Translations under genes and position numbers: made by a program
Source of the DNA: CAYOKT01 sp964404605
GTDB lineage: Bacteria > Electryoneota > Electryoneia > Electryoneales > Electryoneaceae
Assembly: GCA_964404605.1 (NCBI GenBank)
Contig: CAYOKT010000014.1
Location: 1-46,881, forward strand
Direction: 5' to 3'
DNA length: 46,881 nt
The notes under the pieces: model-generated
Told to the model about the DNA's origin: nothing
Databases searched by the model: none
The model's input: the letters and a program-made list of their open reading frames with translations, nothing else
In this document: positions 7,574-16,445 of the stretch, piece after piece
Layout of the letters: each line of letters opens with the position of its first letter
How positions within the stretch are numbered: the stretch's first letter is position 1

Positions 7574-10096
7574 ATGAAAATGGGGAGAGGGTTTCTGACG
7601 CTGTCAGCGGTGCTCCTGTCCACCGCCGTTCTCGCAGGTACGGCGGCCGCCCAGGGCGACCCCTACCTGTTCGTGAACCGTCCCGGTACGAGTACGATCA
7701 TTCCCCTGCCCTTCAGCCCACGGGCGATGCCCGGGCCGACCGATGCGCTCTGGACCAACCCGGCCGGGATCGGGTGGGACGGCTCCAGCGGCCTGCTCCT
7801 GTTGAACTCCTTCACCGACGGGAGTGAGAACTACAGCGTCATCGGCGACGACTACGGCATCGGGGTCAACCTCGGCCCCCTTGCCTACGGGTACGAGGCG
7901 ATGCGCGCCGGGGCCACAGCCGAGCGGCACACCTTCGCCTTCTCCTCACGCATTTCCGAAGGGCTTCACCTCGGTCTCGCCTATCACTGGAGCAACGGGC
8001 TCGACCAGCAGAACAGCTACGACTTCGGGTTTCTCGCCCGCCCGACCCGCTGGATCTCCCTCGGCGCGCAGGTGGAAGCGGCCAACAGCCCGCGTGTCGG
8101 CCTGGCGACGGTTGACCCGGCGTACCACCTCGGGCTCGCCGTGCGCCCCCTCGGCCCGCGGTTGACCCTCGCCCTGGACGCCTCGCTATGGAAGACGCCC
8201 GCGATCTCGTACGGCGACACCCTCGACCTCACCCTCACCGCGGACCTCGTGCCGGTTCCCGGCCTGCGGCTGCGCGGCGGGTACGCGATGGACCGCGAAC
8301 TCGTCTTCGTCGGGCTCAGCTTCAACTTCGGACACGTGGAGACGGCGTCCTACGGCGCCCGCCGCGGCAGCACCACCGCCGGCCTGCCGACCATGGCCGG
8401 GGCCTCCACCCTCCGCCTCTCCAGCCACAGGCGCCACTCCCTGCTCACTCCGCTGGAAAAACCGGTGGTCATCTACTGGAAGATGAAGGGGGAGATCATC
8501 GAGGAGGAGGAGCCCTTCAGCCTCTTCAAATCCCGCCGGATGACGCTGTTCGAGGCGCTCCAGCGCGTGGAGAAACTGCGGCGCGACAAGAAGGTGCGGG
8601 GCCTGCTCCTCCAGCTCGACAACCCCGTGATGGGACCGAGCGACCGGTTGGAGCTGCGCGAGGCATTGCAGCGCTTCCGCGATGCGGGGAAGGTCATCTT
8701 CGTCTACGCCGATGACCTTCACCTCGGCGGCCTGGTGCTGGCCAGCGTGGCAGACACGATTCTCTTTCATCCCATCGGAATGGTGGCGATCCCCGGTTTC
8801 GATGTCCGCCAGCCGTTTTTCAAGGGAACCCTCGACAGTCTCGGCATCCAGCCGCAATTCCTCCAGGAAGGAAAATACAAGAGCGCCGCTGAGACCCTGA
8901 CGCGCAGCGACATGTCCGAGCCCGCCCGGGAGGAGTACACGGCCTTCTTCGATGATCTCTGGCGGACCTGGACCGGGACCATCGCCGAAGGGCGCGGCGT
9001 GCCGGTGGACACCGTGTCCGCATGGGTGGACGGCGCGCTCTACACCGCGGCGGCGGCCAAGGAGCGGGGAATCGTGGATGACCTCGTCTATTCCGACGAG
9101 GTGAAAAAGCGCGTGCTCGATTCGGTGCAGGGCTCCCCGCGCATGGTCACCACGAAACGCTACTTCGCCCGGGAGACGGCCCGGGAGGAGTGGAAGGACA
9201 TGACCTCGCCGAAGATCGCGCTGATCTACGCGGTCGGCAACATCAACACGGGCCGCTCCACCAGCAGCCCCTTCGGCGGGAAGGTGATGGGCAGCGAAAC
9301 CATCGCGAAGGCCATTCGCGATGCGCGCAATGACCGCCGTGTGAAGGCGATCGTCCTCCGCGTGGATTCCGGCGGCGGATCGGCCTTGGCCTCCGACATC
9401 ATCCTCCGCGAGGTGGAGCGGACGACCAACCCCGACCTCGAGGGGCGGCACATTCCCCTGATCGTCTCGTTCTCGGACATCGCCGGCAGCGGCGGGTACT
9501 ACATCGCCTGCAAGGCGGACACCATCGTCGCGCCGCCCACCTGTCTCACCGGGTCCATCGGGGTCGTCGGCGGGAAGTTCATCCTCGCGGACCTCTACCG
9601 AAAGCTGGGCATCACCCACGACGGCATCCGGTACGGCCGCAACGCCGGCCTGGGAAGCACCCTCGAGCCGTGGAACGAGGAACAGCTCACCATGGTCCGT
9701 GCCTCGATGGAAGAGGTCTACGACCGCTTCGTCCGCCATGTCTCCGAGGGGCGGGGACTGGACACCGCCCGGGTGAAAGAGATCGGCCAGGGCCGCATCT
9801 GGTCCGGCATCGCGGCGCGGCAGCGCGGCCTCGTGGATGTCGAGGGCGGCCTGCGCACCGCGATCGACATCGCGCGGGACAGGGCGGGGATGGACCCGGA
9901 CAGGCCGGTGCAACTCGTCGTTTACCCGCGCATCCCGGGCATCAACGTCCGGATCGAGGCCCAGTATGTCCGACTCGCCGCCATGCCGCTTTACAAGCGC
10001 GAAGCACTCATTACGGAGGAAGCCAAGCGCCGCATCTCCGGGGATGGGGTGATGCTCCTCTGCCCGCTGGACGAGAAGGATCTGCCCCGCGAATGA
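7574..10096 (+). CDS. sppA: Signal peptide peptidase SppA (67K type) with an N-terminal barrel-like domain
   Basis: The 840-residue product begins with a signal peptide (MKMGRGFLTLSAVLL ... AGTAAAQG). Residues about 27-270 alternate polar and hydrophobic strands with aromatic-rich ends, and include TDALWTNPAGIGWDG, as in small outer-membrane barrel proteins. The rest is a tandem SppA fold: YKSAAETLTRSDMSEPAREEY carries Lys436, equivalent to the catalytic Lys of E. coli SppA, and IAGSGGYYIA carries Ser639, the nucleophile, followed by LTGSIGVVGG. SppA enzymes cleave leftover signal peptides at the membrane. Here the usual N-terminal membrane anchor is replaced by a signal peptide plus the barrel-like part, suggesting action in the periplasm or at the outer membrane; that location is inference. 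ATG 7574 has GGGAGGAGA 7 bases upstream, better than GTG 7550. The stop overlaps the next start (ATGA). Confidence 0.9.
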   Translation: MKMGRGFLTLSAVLLSTAVLAGTAAAQGDPYLFVNRPGTSTIIPLPFSPRAMPGPTDALWTNPAGIGWDGSSGLLLLNSFTDGSENYSVIGDDYGIGVNLGPLAYGYEAMRAGATAERHTFAFSSRISEGLHLGLAYHWSNGLDQQNSYDFGFLARPTRWISLGAQVEAANSPRVGLATVDPAYHLGLAVRPLGPRLTLALDASLWKTPAISYGDTLDLTLTADLVPVPGLRLRGGYAMDRELVFVGLSFNFGHVETASYGARRGSTTAGLPTMAGASTLRLSSHRRHSLLTPLEKPVVIYWKMKGEIIEEEEPFSLFKSRRMTLFEALQRVEKLRRDKKVRGLLLQLDNPVMGPSDRLELREALQRFRDAGKVIFVYADDLHLGGLVLASVADTILFHPIGMVAIPGFDVRQPFFKGTLDSLGIQPQFLQEGKYKSAAETLTRSDMSEPAREEYTAFFDDLWRTWTGTIAEGRGVPVDTVSAWVDGALYTAAAAKERGIVDDLVYSDEVKKRVLDSVQGSPRMVTTKRYFARETAREEWKDMTSPKIALIYAVGNINTGRSTSSPFGGKVMGSETIAKAIRDARNDRRVKAIVLRVDSGGGSALASDIILREVERTTNPDLEGRHIPLIVSFSDIAGSGGYYIACKADTIVAPPTCLTGSIGVVGGKFILADLYRKLGITHDGIRYGRNAGLGSTLEPWNEEQLTMVRASMEEVYDRFVRHVSEGRGLDTARVKEIGQGRIWSGIAARQRGLVDVEGGLRTAIDIARDRAGMDPDRPVQLVVYPRIPGINVRIEAQYVRLAAMPLYKREALITEEAKRRISGDGVMLLCPLDEKDLPRE

Positions 10097-11223
10097 ACCC
10101 GGTGGACCGGTCCATCGCGCTGTACGTCACCGGGCACGGGTACGGTCACCTGGCACGCTGCCTCGAGGTTGCACGGGAACTCCGCCGCCTCGCCCCGGAG
10201 ACGAAGCTGCACGTCCGCGCGCCCTTCCCCCGGGAGCAGGTCGAAGCCGCGCTGGGCTTTCCGCCGGACTCCCACGCGCCGGTGCGGCTGGATGTAGGCC
10301 TCGTCCAACTGGACTCGCTCCGGGCGGACCTGCCCGCCACGGTGGAACGGCTCGGGGAGTACTACGGGGCGGAGGGAGACCGGCTGATCGAGGAGGAGGC
10401 GCGCTGGCTGGAGCGAAGCGGAATCGACGCCGCGCTGATCGACATCCCGCCCCGCGCCTTCGATGCCTGCCGCCTCGCCGGGGTCCCCGCCTATGGCCTG
10501 ACCAACTTCAGCTGGGACTGGATCTGGCGCGACCTCGCGGAGGAGGAGCCCCGCCTCGCTCCCTTCGCCGAGAAGGCCGCGGAGAGCTATGCCTCCTGCG
10601 CGCGGCTGTTCCGCACCGTGATGCACGCCGGGCTGGACGCCTTCCCCACCGTCGAGGATGTCCCGCTGGTCGCGCGCATCTCACGAACCGACCCCGAAGA
10701 AGTGCGGTCCATCCTTCGCCTCGTGGATGGACGGACGGTGGTTGTGCTCTCCTTCGGCGGGGCCGGGGTGCGCGGAATAACACCGCCCCCGGCCGCGCTG
10801 CACGAACGGTTCCTCTTCATCGCGAGCGAACCGTTGCCGGACCCCGGCCCACCCTTCGTCTACATCAACGATGAAACCCTGCAGGGGAAGGGTCTGCGCT
10901 ACTGCGACCTCGTCGCCGCGGCGGACATCGCGATGAGCAAGCCGGGGTACAGCACGGTGGCGGAGTGCCTCGCCAACCGCACGGCCATGATCTATTCCGA
11001 CCGCAGTCGTTTCGCCGAGTACCCGGTGATCGTGCGGTACATCCGCGAGAAGTTGCCGAGCGAGCGGATCGACAGCGGGGACCTCCTCGCCGGGCGGTGG
11101 GGGGGTGCGCTCGACCGGCTCGCCGACCGGCGCCCCTTCCGTTTTCCCCCCGAGCGAATCGACGGGGCGGAGGTGGTCGCCCGGCGGCTGCTGGAGGAGG
11201 TGGGAGGCGCGGACCCGGGCTGA
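10093..11223 (+). CDS. Glycosyltransferase-like protein (GT-B fold, GHGYGH family)
   Basis: The 376-residue product starts with YVTGHGYGHLARCLEVARELRR, the glycine/histidine loop of GT-B proteins related to MurG and to the N-terminal domain of plant L-arabinokinase. SFGGAGVRGI marks the second Rossmann domain, and a nucleotide-sugar-binding-like KPGYSTVAECLANRTAMIY lies near the C-terminus, split here as KPGYSTVAE and CLANRTAMIY. No membrane segment or signal is seen, so it is cytoplasmic. The ATG overlaps the sppA stop by 4 bases (ATGA), implying translational coupling, although no functional link between the two is known. Donor and acceptor cannot be told from sequence. Confidence 0.75.
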   Translation: MNPVDRSIALYVTGHGYGHLARCLEVARELRRLAPETKLHVRAPFPREQVEAALGFPPDSHAPVRLDVGLVQLDSLRADLPATVERLGEYYGAEGDRLIEEEARWLERSGIDAALIDIPPRAFDACRLAGVPAYGLTNFSWDWIWRDLAEEEPRLAPFAEKAAESYASCARLFRTVMHAGLDAFPTVEDVPLVARISRTDPEEVRSILRLVDGRTVVVLSFGGAGVRGITPPPAALHERFLFIASEPLPDPGPPFVYINDETLQGKGLRYCDLVAAADIAMSKPGYSTVAECLANRTAMIYSDRSRFAEYPVIVRYIREKLPSERIDSGDLLAGRWGGALDRLADRRPFRFPPERIDGAEVVARRLLEEVGGADPG

Positions 11224-11318
11224 TGCGGAAGCTGCTTCAGGTAATTGCGCGGCGTGCGTCTGCAATAAAGCAAGCGGTTCACGACCGAAATTGCTTTTCA
11301 GGGGTTGAGGAAACTTTT

Positions 11319-11349
11319 ATGAAACCCGGGGCAAGCCCCGGGCCACCCT
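11319..11349 (+). repeat. Palindromic dispersed element, copy 3
   Basis: ATGAAACCCGGGGC, AA, GCCCCGGGCCACCC. It is a perfect CCCGGGGC/GCCCCGGG hairpin between two genes that converge on it (ends at 11223 and 11363), so it might act as a bidirectional transcription stop. Confidence 0.8.
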
Positions 11350-11362
11350 GCCGTGCCGCTCG

Positions 11363-11530
11363 CTACATCAGGCAGCCGCGCAGCCCGGCCAGGCCGGCGA
11401 CGATCAGCGAAGTCGTGATCAGCCCCTTGATGGTGAAAAAGAGAATTGTGCCGATCCCGGCGTACTTCAGCGCTTTCCTGGTTCCACCGCCGCCCCGTCG
11501 GCGCGGCAGCTTTTTACTCCCGGATGCCAT
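11363..11530 (-). CDS. Small single-pass membrane protein, function unknown
   Basis: The predicted 55-residue product has a basic N-terminus (SKKLPRRRGGGGTRKALK) and a hydrophobic stretch from about residue 22 to 50, with a Lys near the middle. It could be one long helix or two short ones. It is not recognised. The frame is open to 11611, but ATG 11530 gives the shortest sensible product, and the extension runs into a repeat region. The basic tail should stay in the cytoplasm. No neighbour suggests a role. Confidence 0.45.
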   Translation of the reverse strand: MASGSKKLPRRRGGGGTRKALKYAGIGTILFFTIKGLITTSLIVAGLAGLRGCLM

Positions 11531-11599
11531 GCGTTTTCCTAAGGATTGTTTCCCGATTGTTGTGTATAAGCTACTGTCCCGAGATGCAGCTACTGCTTT

Positions 11600-11660
11600 C
11601 CCGGGATGCAATCCCGCCTTCGCCTTTGGCTATGGCGTGGCAGGCGCTCCCGGGCTACCC
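11600..11660 (+). repeat. Composite repeat: CCCGGG arms around a TCCCGCCTTCGCC element
   Basis: CCCGGG (11600-11605) and CCCGGGCTACCCCC (from 11649) enclose TCCCGCCTTCGCCTTTGGCT (11612-11631) and a following GGCAGGCG. CGGGAT, GCA, ATCCCG at 11602-11616 is a perfect small hairpin. The same arrangement recurs at 46745-46840, and related sequence lies near 23-95. Confidence 0.6.
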
Positions 11661-11748
11661 CCGAAAGGCGGAGGGTGGCCCTGTCCGTCAACGAATGCCA
11701 CCCTGCCCGCTTCAAGCAGAACTACACGAATCACCTGAATCGATCCCC

Positions 11749-12717
11749 TCAGGGGGCCTCGCACTGCCGGGCGATGTCCTCGGCGAGTTCGAGGGCGAGC
11801 AGCGCCTCTTCGCCGCCGACCTCCGGCGTTCCACCCGAACGAACGGCGGCGAGGAACGCCGCCACTTCGCGGGCGAGGGCATCCTCGTTCTTCTTCGCCC
11901 GGGTGCGCTTGATGAGCACGCGCAGTTCGCTGTCGTCCGCGCCGGGGATCGGCAGCGAGCGGGGCGTGCCGGGCGGCACGCGGCGGTAGATCTCGGCGCG
12001 GCGCTTCTCGAAATCCACGGTGATGTAGGCATCTTCCTGGAACATGCGGAACTTGCGCATCCGTTTCAGGGAGATGCGGCTGGCGGTGAGGTTCGCCACC
12101 CGCCGCCCGCTGAAGGTGATGCGGGCGTTGGCGATGTCCGCCGCCCGGGTGATCACCGGCACCCCGGCGGCATCCACCCGCTCCACCTCCCGCCCCATCC
12201 AGTGGAGGAGAACATCGATATCGTGGATCATCAGGTCGAGGACCACGCTGACATCGGCCCCGCGGGGGGAGTAGGGGGCGAGGCGGTGAGCCTCGACGAA
12301 ACGCGGCCGGAGTTCGACGCCCCTCAGGGCGGTGACCGCCGGGTTGAAACGCTCGATGTGCCCCACCTGCAGCACCAGCCCCTTCGCCGCGGCGCGCTCC
12401 ACGAGGAGGCGCGCCTCCCCCGAGGTCGAGGCGATCGGTTTCTCCATCAGCAGGTGCCGCCCGGCCTCGAGCACCACCAGGCCGATCTCGCCGTGCGTGA
12501 CGGTCGGCGCGGCGACACTCACCGCCCCCACCTCCGCCAGCAGCGCCTCCGGCCCGGGATAGGCGCGGCAGCCTGTCTCGCGGGCCACCTTCTCCGCCCG
12601 CCCCATGTCCGTGTCGTACACCCCGACCAGCTCCGCGGCGGGGTCCGCGGCGTACTTCTGGGCGTGAAAGCGCCCCAGCCGCCCCACGCCGATCACCCCC
12701 GCTCGCACCCTCTCCAC
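11749..12717 (-). CDS. Gfo/Idh/MocA family NAD(P)-dependent oxidoreductase
   Basis: The 322-residue product has an N-terminal Rossmann domain opening GVIGVGRLGRFHAQKY (dinucleotide loop GxGxxG), the AAPTVTHGEIG segment, and the family signature LMEKPIA with the conserved Lys. The C-terminal domain follows, including LDLMIHDIDVLLHWMG with the His-Asp pair common in the active site. Such enzymes oxidise or reduce sugars, nucleotide sugars or inositols. GTG 12717 is preferred because AGGAGG stands 9 bases upstream; the frame is open to 12768 without a better signal. A relative acting on UDP-GlcNAc in lipid A synthesis (GnnA type) is possible but unproven. It is divergent from a GT4 glycosyltransferase and has its own promoter. 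Confidence 0.88.
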   Translation of the reverse strand: MERVRAGVIGVGRLGRFHAQKYAADPAAELVGVYDTDMGRAEKVARETGCRAYPGPEALLAEVGAVSVAAPTVTHGEIGLVVLEAGRHLLMEKPIASTSGEARLLVERAAAKGLVLQVGHIERFNPAVTALRGVELRPRFVEAHRLAPYSPRGADVSVVLDLMIHDIDVLLHWMGREVERVDAAGVPVITRAADIANARITFSGRRVANLTASRISLKRMRKFRMFQEDAYITVDFEKRRAEIYRRVPPGTPRSLPIPGADDSELRVLIKRTRAKKNEDALAREVAAFLAAVRSGGTPEVGGEEALLALELAEDIARQCEAP

Positions 12718-12765
12718 GACAGCCCCCCTCCTTCCGCCGCCCACTCCGCCCCCGGGCGGACGCAG

Positions 12766-12796
12766 CAAAGTAGCACCCGCCCGGCCACCGGAACAA
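12766..12796 (-). promoter_or_regulatory. FCB-type promoter of the Gfo/Idh gene
   Basis: On the minus strand: TTG (12796-12794), 21 bases, then TACTTTG (12772-12766), 48 bases before GTG 12717. Confidence 0.55.
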
Positions 12797-12826
12797 GGAA
12801 GCCTCCCGCCCCGGGGTGCCGCGCCG

Positions 12827-12856
12827 TTGCCCCGCCCCGCGGCCCGGCGTATCTTC
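12827..12856 (+). promoter_or_regulatory. FCB-type promoter of the GT4 gene
   Basis: TTG at 12827-12829, 20 bases, then TATCTTC at 12850-12856, 37 bases before ATG 12894. It is divergent from the promoter at 12766-12796, with only about 30 bases between the two -33 elements. Confidence 0.5.
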
Positions 12857-12893
12857 CCGCGCCAACCTGAACCAGCGGGAGACCCCCGGCGTC

Positions 12894-14045
12894 ATGGCCG
12901 AGACACGGCAACCTGTTCGCTTCAACGCCCGCGCGGCGTACATCTTCTCCGATCTCCCATCGTACGTCCGCGCGAAGAAGACCCTGCCGGTGCTCGCCTC
13001 CCTCTTTCACGAGGTCCACTTCATCGGCTGCCGCCGTCGCCGAAGCTGGGACGCCGGCCGCCCCGAGGGGATCCACTATCACATCGACCCGCGCGAGCTG
13101 GGTTACGGCCTCGGCACCATCGGCGGCGTGCTCCGGTTCATCGGTACTATCCGCCGGGTCCTGCGCGAGGTCCGCCCGGAGGTCGTCATCGCGGTCAACG
13201 AGGAGTACATCCTGCCCTTCACCTTCGGGATGCTCCCCCGCCCCCGCACCCTCGTCCTCGACCTGTACGACAGCATCGGGATGCGCATCACCGGACCCGC
13301 CCGGCGGCTGAACCCGCTCTGGCGCAAGCTTTCCGAGACCGCGATGCGCACCGCGGACGGCCTGGTGGAGGTCAACGAGGAGCGCCTCGCCTGGCACCGG
13401 GTCGTCCCCCGCGCGACCGCCGTCGTCCACAACGCCCCGCCCTGGATCGAGACCATCACCCCGATGGAGGGGCTTCCCGAGCCCTTCCTCTACGTCTCCG
13501 GCAGCCTCGAGGACGACCTGCACGGCGCGGAAGCGCTCCTCGCGGCCCTCGAGAAGGTGCCGGGGATGAACATCGTCTTCACCGGGCGGGCCCTCGGCCC
13601 CTTTGTCACCGGCACGTTCCTCAAGCACCCTCGGGTACACAACCTCGGGATGATTCCCTACGAGGACGTTCTCCGCGTCCTCGCCGCCGCCCGCGGGCTG
13701 TACAACCACACCAGCCCCGTCCGGTTGAACTACATCTACGGCGCGCCGAACAAGCTGTACGAGGCGATGATGACCGGCCGGCCCCTGCTGATCAACCGCG
13801 AGAACCACGCCGCCCGTCTCGCGGAGAAACACGGGTTCGGGCTGGTCGCGCCCTACGGGGATGTGGAGGAAATCGCCGCGCAGCTCCGCCTGCTCCGCGA
13901 CGGCGCCGGGGAGCTGTCCGCCGCCTGCGTGCGGGCGAGGGAAGCGTTCCGGGAGGAATATGCCTGGGATCGCTGGGCCGCGGTGCGCTGGAGTGAACTC
14001 TTCCTTTCCCTCGGTGTGCCGGTCGCCGAGCCCGCCGGCGCCTGA
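12894..14045 (+). CDS. Glycosyltransferase family 4 type protein
   Basis: The 383-residue product has the two-domain GT-B layout. The first half contains EVVIAVNEEYILPF and LVLDLYDSIG. The second half has FLYVSGSL, MNIVFTGRALGPFV, HPRVHNLGMIPYEDVLRVLAAARG and GAPNKLYEAMMTGRPLLI, the last being the typical donor-binding ExxxxG/P-like region near residues 300-320. No signal peptide or membrane helix is present. ATG 12894 is the first good start; the open frame to 12816 is GC-rich filler containing the promoter. Sugar and acceptor are unknown. It may act on surface polysaccharide together with the other glycosyltransferases of this window, but it sits alone between a divergent oxidoreductase and a convergent trehalose operon. 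Confidence 0.8.
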   Translation: MAETRQPVRFNARAAYIFSDLPSYVRAKKTLPVLASLFHEVHFIGCRRRRSWDAGRPEGIHYHIDPRELGYGLGTIGGVLRFIGTIRRVLREVRPEVVIAVNEEYILPFTFGMLPRPRTLVLDLYDSIGMRITGPARRLNPLWRKLSETAMRTADGLVEVNEERLAWHRVVPRATAVVHNAPPWIETITPMEGLPEPFLYVSGSLEDDLHGAEALLAALEKVPGMNIVFTGRALGPFVTGTFLKHPRVHNLGMIPYEDVLRVLAAARGLYNHTSPVRLNYIYGAPNKLYEAMMTGRPLLINRENHAARLAEKHGFGLVAPYGDVEEIAAQLRLLRDGAGELSAACVRAREAFREEYAWDRWAAVRWSELFLSLGVPVAEPAGA

Positions 14046-14157
14046 GCCCGCACGCCGACCACCCGCGGCGCGCGCCTGTCACCGGACTCCGTGGTCACCG
14101 GCGCTGCGTGACATTCGCGGCTAATGTGCCACCCCCTCCGGGAGCAAGCCGAGGAAA

Positions 14158-15645
14158 TTAGGCGGACCTCACATTTGCTTCCAAGGGCGTCTCCAACGGC
14201 TCCTTCGCGCGGTTGCGCTCCCGCAGCATACTCCGGAAGGCGTCCAGGAACCATTGCACCCAGCGATGGACGTCGTTGCGCCGGATCTGGTAGCGGAGAA
14301 CCCGCATCCTGTGGATCCGCTCCGTCTCGTCCATGATCAGCGCACGGTGGAGCGCATCGGCGGTGCCATTGAGGTCATAGGGGTTGACAAGGACCGCGCC
14401 CTTGGAAAGCTGCAGCGCCGCGCCGGCAAATTCGCTGAGGATCAGCACGCCGTCCAGCTTCACCTTCGCCGCGCAGTACTCCTTCGCCACGAGGTTCATC
14501 CCGTCCCGCAGGGGGGTGACCAGCGCGACGTCGCAGGCGCGGTAGTGGGCGAGAAGCTGGGTGCGCTTGAGGTGCTTGAAGAAGTAGTGAATCGGCACCC
14601 ATCCCCGCTCTGAGAAGCGTCCGTTGATCCGCCCGGTGAGCGAATCCAGGCGCTCCTTCAGCTCGCGATACCGCTGCACGCGGGTACGGCTGGGCACCAC
14701 GACCTGGATCAGGCTCACCTTGTGGCGGAAGCGCGGGTATTTTTCGAGAAAGCGCTCGAAGGCGAGGAAACGCTCGGGGATTCCCTTGGTGTAGTCGAGA
14801 CGGTCCAGACCGAGAATGAGCTTGGGCGCGCGGTAGTCGGAGCGAAGTTCCGCGGCCGCTTTACGGACGGCGGCCGAGCGCGCCCCGCTGTCGAACGCCT
14901 CGAAGTCGATGCTGATCGGGTAGTTCCCCACCTTGACCCGACGGTTCTTGTAATACAGCATGGTGTAGCGGCGGTGGATGGTGCTGCTCACATCCGGCAG
15001 CAGGGAGGCGACGCATTGCTTGAAGTTCCGCCGGTCCTGCAACGTCTGGAAACCGATCAGGTCATAGCGCATCATCGCCTCGATCAGCTCCTGCTTCCAG
15101 GGGAGACGGCGGAACAGGTCGAGGGCGGGAAAGGGAATGTGCTGGAAGAAGGCGATCGGGCGGTGAACCCCCAGCCTGCGCAGGTGCGCTCCGACCAGGA
15201 TCAACTGGTAATCGTGAATCCAGATGTAATCGCCGGGGCGCATCGCGGTGCGGATCTCCTCGGCGAACTTGCGGTTGACCTCTTTGTAGACCTCCCAGGA
15301 TTCCAGGTCGAACACGGCGTTGCCGAGCAGGTCGTGGAACAGCGGCCAGAGGGTTTCGTTGGCGAAACCGCGGTAGTATTTCTTCTCTTCCTCGTCGCTG
15401 AGGATCACGGGTTGCAGGGGGAACGGCTGATCGAGGTTGTACTCGTCGATGAGGCCGCGGATGGTTTTCTCTTCCCCGCTGCCGGGCCACCCGACCCACA
15501 AACCGCCGCGTTCCGTGAGAATGGGCGAAAGCGCGGTGACCAGCCCTCCGCTCCCGGGAAATAGGTGTGCGCGCCCCCCCTCGTCCGCCACGGTAACCGG
15601 CAATCGGTTGGAGACCACCAGCAGCCGGTTGGTGCTACCCATCAT
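14158..15645 (-). CDS. otsA: Trehalose-6-phosphate synthase (GT20)
   Basis: The enzyme joins UDP-glucose and glucose-6-phosphate to trehalose-6-phosphate in the cytoplasm. The 495-residue product has the GT20 N-terminus LLVVSNRLPVTV, the PGSGGLVTALSP glycine loop, IWIHDYQLILVGAHLR, and PISIDFEAFD in the first domain. LGLDRLDYTKGIPERFLAFE, RDGMNLVAKEYCAAK and LSEFAGAA form the nucleotide-sugar site. Length is normal. It is the last gene of the trehalose operon; its ATG (15645, or 15642 next to it) lies one base after the otsB stop, with AAGGG inside otsB as ribosome site. Trehalose-6-phosphate made here is dephosphorylated by OtsB. Confidence 0.95.
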   Translation of the reverse strand: MMGSTNRLLVVSNRLPVTVADEGGRAHLFPGSGGLVTALSPILTERGGLWVGWPGSGEEKTIRGLIDEYNLDQPFPLQPVILSDEEEKKYYRGFANETLWPLFHDLLGNAVFDLESWEVYKEVNRKFAEEIRTAMRPGDYIWIHDYQLILVGAHLRRLGVHRPIAFFQHIPFPALDLFRRLPWKQELIEAMMRYDLIGFQTLQDRRNFKQCVASLLPDVSSTIHRRYTMLYYKNRRVKVGNYPISIDFEAFDSGARSAAVRKAAAELRSDYRAPKLILGLDRLDYTKGIPERFLAFERFLEKYPRFRHKVSLIQVVVPSRTRVQRYRELKERLDSLTGRINGRFSERGWVPIHYFFKHLKRTQLLAHYRACDVALVTPLRDGMNLVAKEYCAAKVKLDGVLILSEFAGAALQLSKGAVLVNPYDLNGTADALHRALIMDETERIHRMRVLRYQIRRNDVHRWVQWFLDAFRSMLRERNRAKEPLETPLEANVRSA

Positions 15646-15646
15646 T

Positions 15647-16435
15647 TCACCCTTCACATTCGCGCGTCCAGCGATTGAGAAACTCCAGCAATTCATCGGG
15701 CGGCTTGAGCCACAGGTCGGCGGCCGTCTCCCGCGGCTCCAGCCTGACAAGAGCGCTCAGTCCATGCCCGCGCAACGCCTGGAACGCCGCCTCATCAGTG
15801 CGATCATCTCCAAGATACGCAATCGCGGCGTCCTCCCCGAGCTCGTCGAGCAGGCTGCGCACGGCGTCCCCCTTGTCCCTTCCCGCCGCCCGCAACTCGA
15901 GCCCTCCGTCGAAGGGGTGAAGCTCCAGCGCCGTCTCCGCCGCCAGGGGCGCCCAGGCCTCCTCGGCTTCGCTTCGCAGCACGGCCGCCGCCTCCTCCGG
16001 GATCCCCCGCCAGTGCAAGGCCAGCCCGGCGGGCTTCGCCTCGCAGCGATCCGCGACCCCCATCCGCACCGCCTTGTCCCACGCCGTCGCGAGACCCCGA
16101 AGCTGCGCCTCTCCGAGCGGCCACCGGCGCGTGCCGCCCTCCGGGTCCCGCCGTTCCCAGCCGTGGGAACCCCAGAGTTCGAGGGGCGGGCCGATCCCGA
16201 TCAGACGCTCGATATCCTCCAGCGACCGTCCACTGATGATCGCCAGGCGGCAGCCGGGAGCGGTGAGAATCCGCCGCAACGCAGGCAGTACGCCGGGATA
16301 GGGCCCGGCGAGGTCGCGCTCCACGCGGAACGGCGCGAGGGTGCCGTCATAGTCCAGCAGCAGAGCCCGGTGAGTAACTCCCCGCAGCGAAGCGAAGAAC
16401 GCCTCCGGGTCCACTCCGCTGCGCATCACCTTCAT
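15647..16435 (-). CDS. otsB: Trehalose-6-phosphate phosphatase
   Basis: This 262-residue HAD-superfamily phosphatase converts trehalose-6-phosphate to trehalose. Motif I is LLLDYDGTLAPF with nucleophile Asp28 and acid Asp30. IISGRSLEDIERLIG is motif II and its surroundings, ELWGSHGWE is typical of OtsB, and YLGDDRTDEAAF is the metal-binding motif IV. Length fits the bacterial family. It lies 10 bases after treT and 1 base before otsA, so the three enzymes are certainly co-transcribed. Confidence 0.95.
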   Translation of the reverse strand: MKVMRSGVDPEAFFASLRGVTHRALLLDYDGTLAPFRVERDLAGPYPGVLPALRRILTAPGCRLAIISGRSLEDIERLIGIGPPLELWGSHGWERRDPEGGTRRWPLGEAQLRGLATAWDKAVRMGVADRCEAKPAGLALHWRGIPEEAAAVLRSEAEEAWAPLAAETALELHPFDGGLELRAAGRDKGDAVRSLLDELGEDAAIAYLGDDRTDEAAFQALRGHGLSALVRLEPRETAADLWLKPPDELLEFLNRWTRECEG

Positions 16436-16445
16436 TCCAGCCTCC

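Noticed and set aside
10093..11223. Full L-arabinokinase or galactokinase
   Set aside because: Only the glycosyltransferase-like part is present; the GHMP kinase domain is absent.
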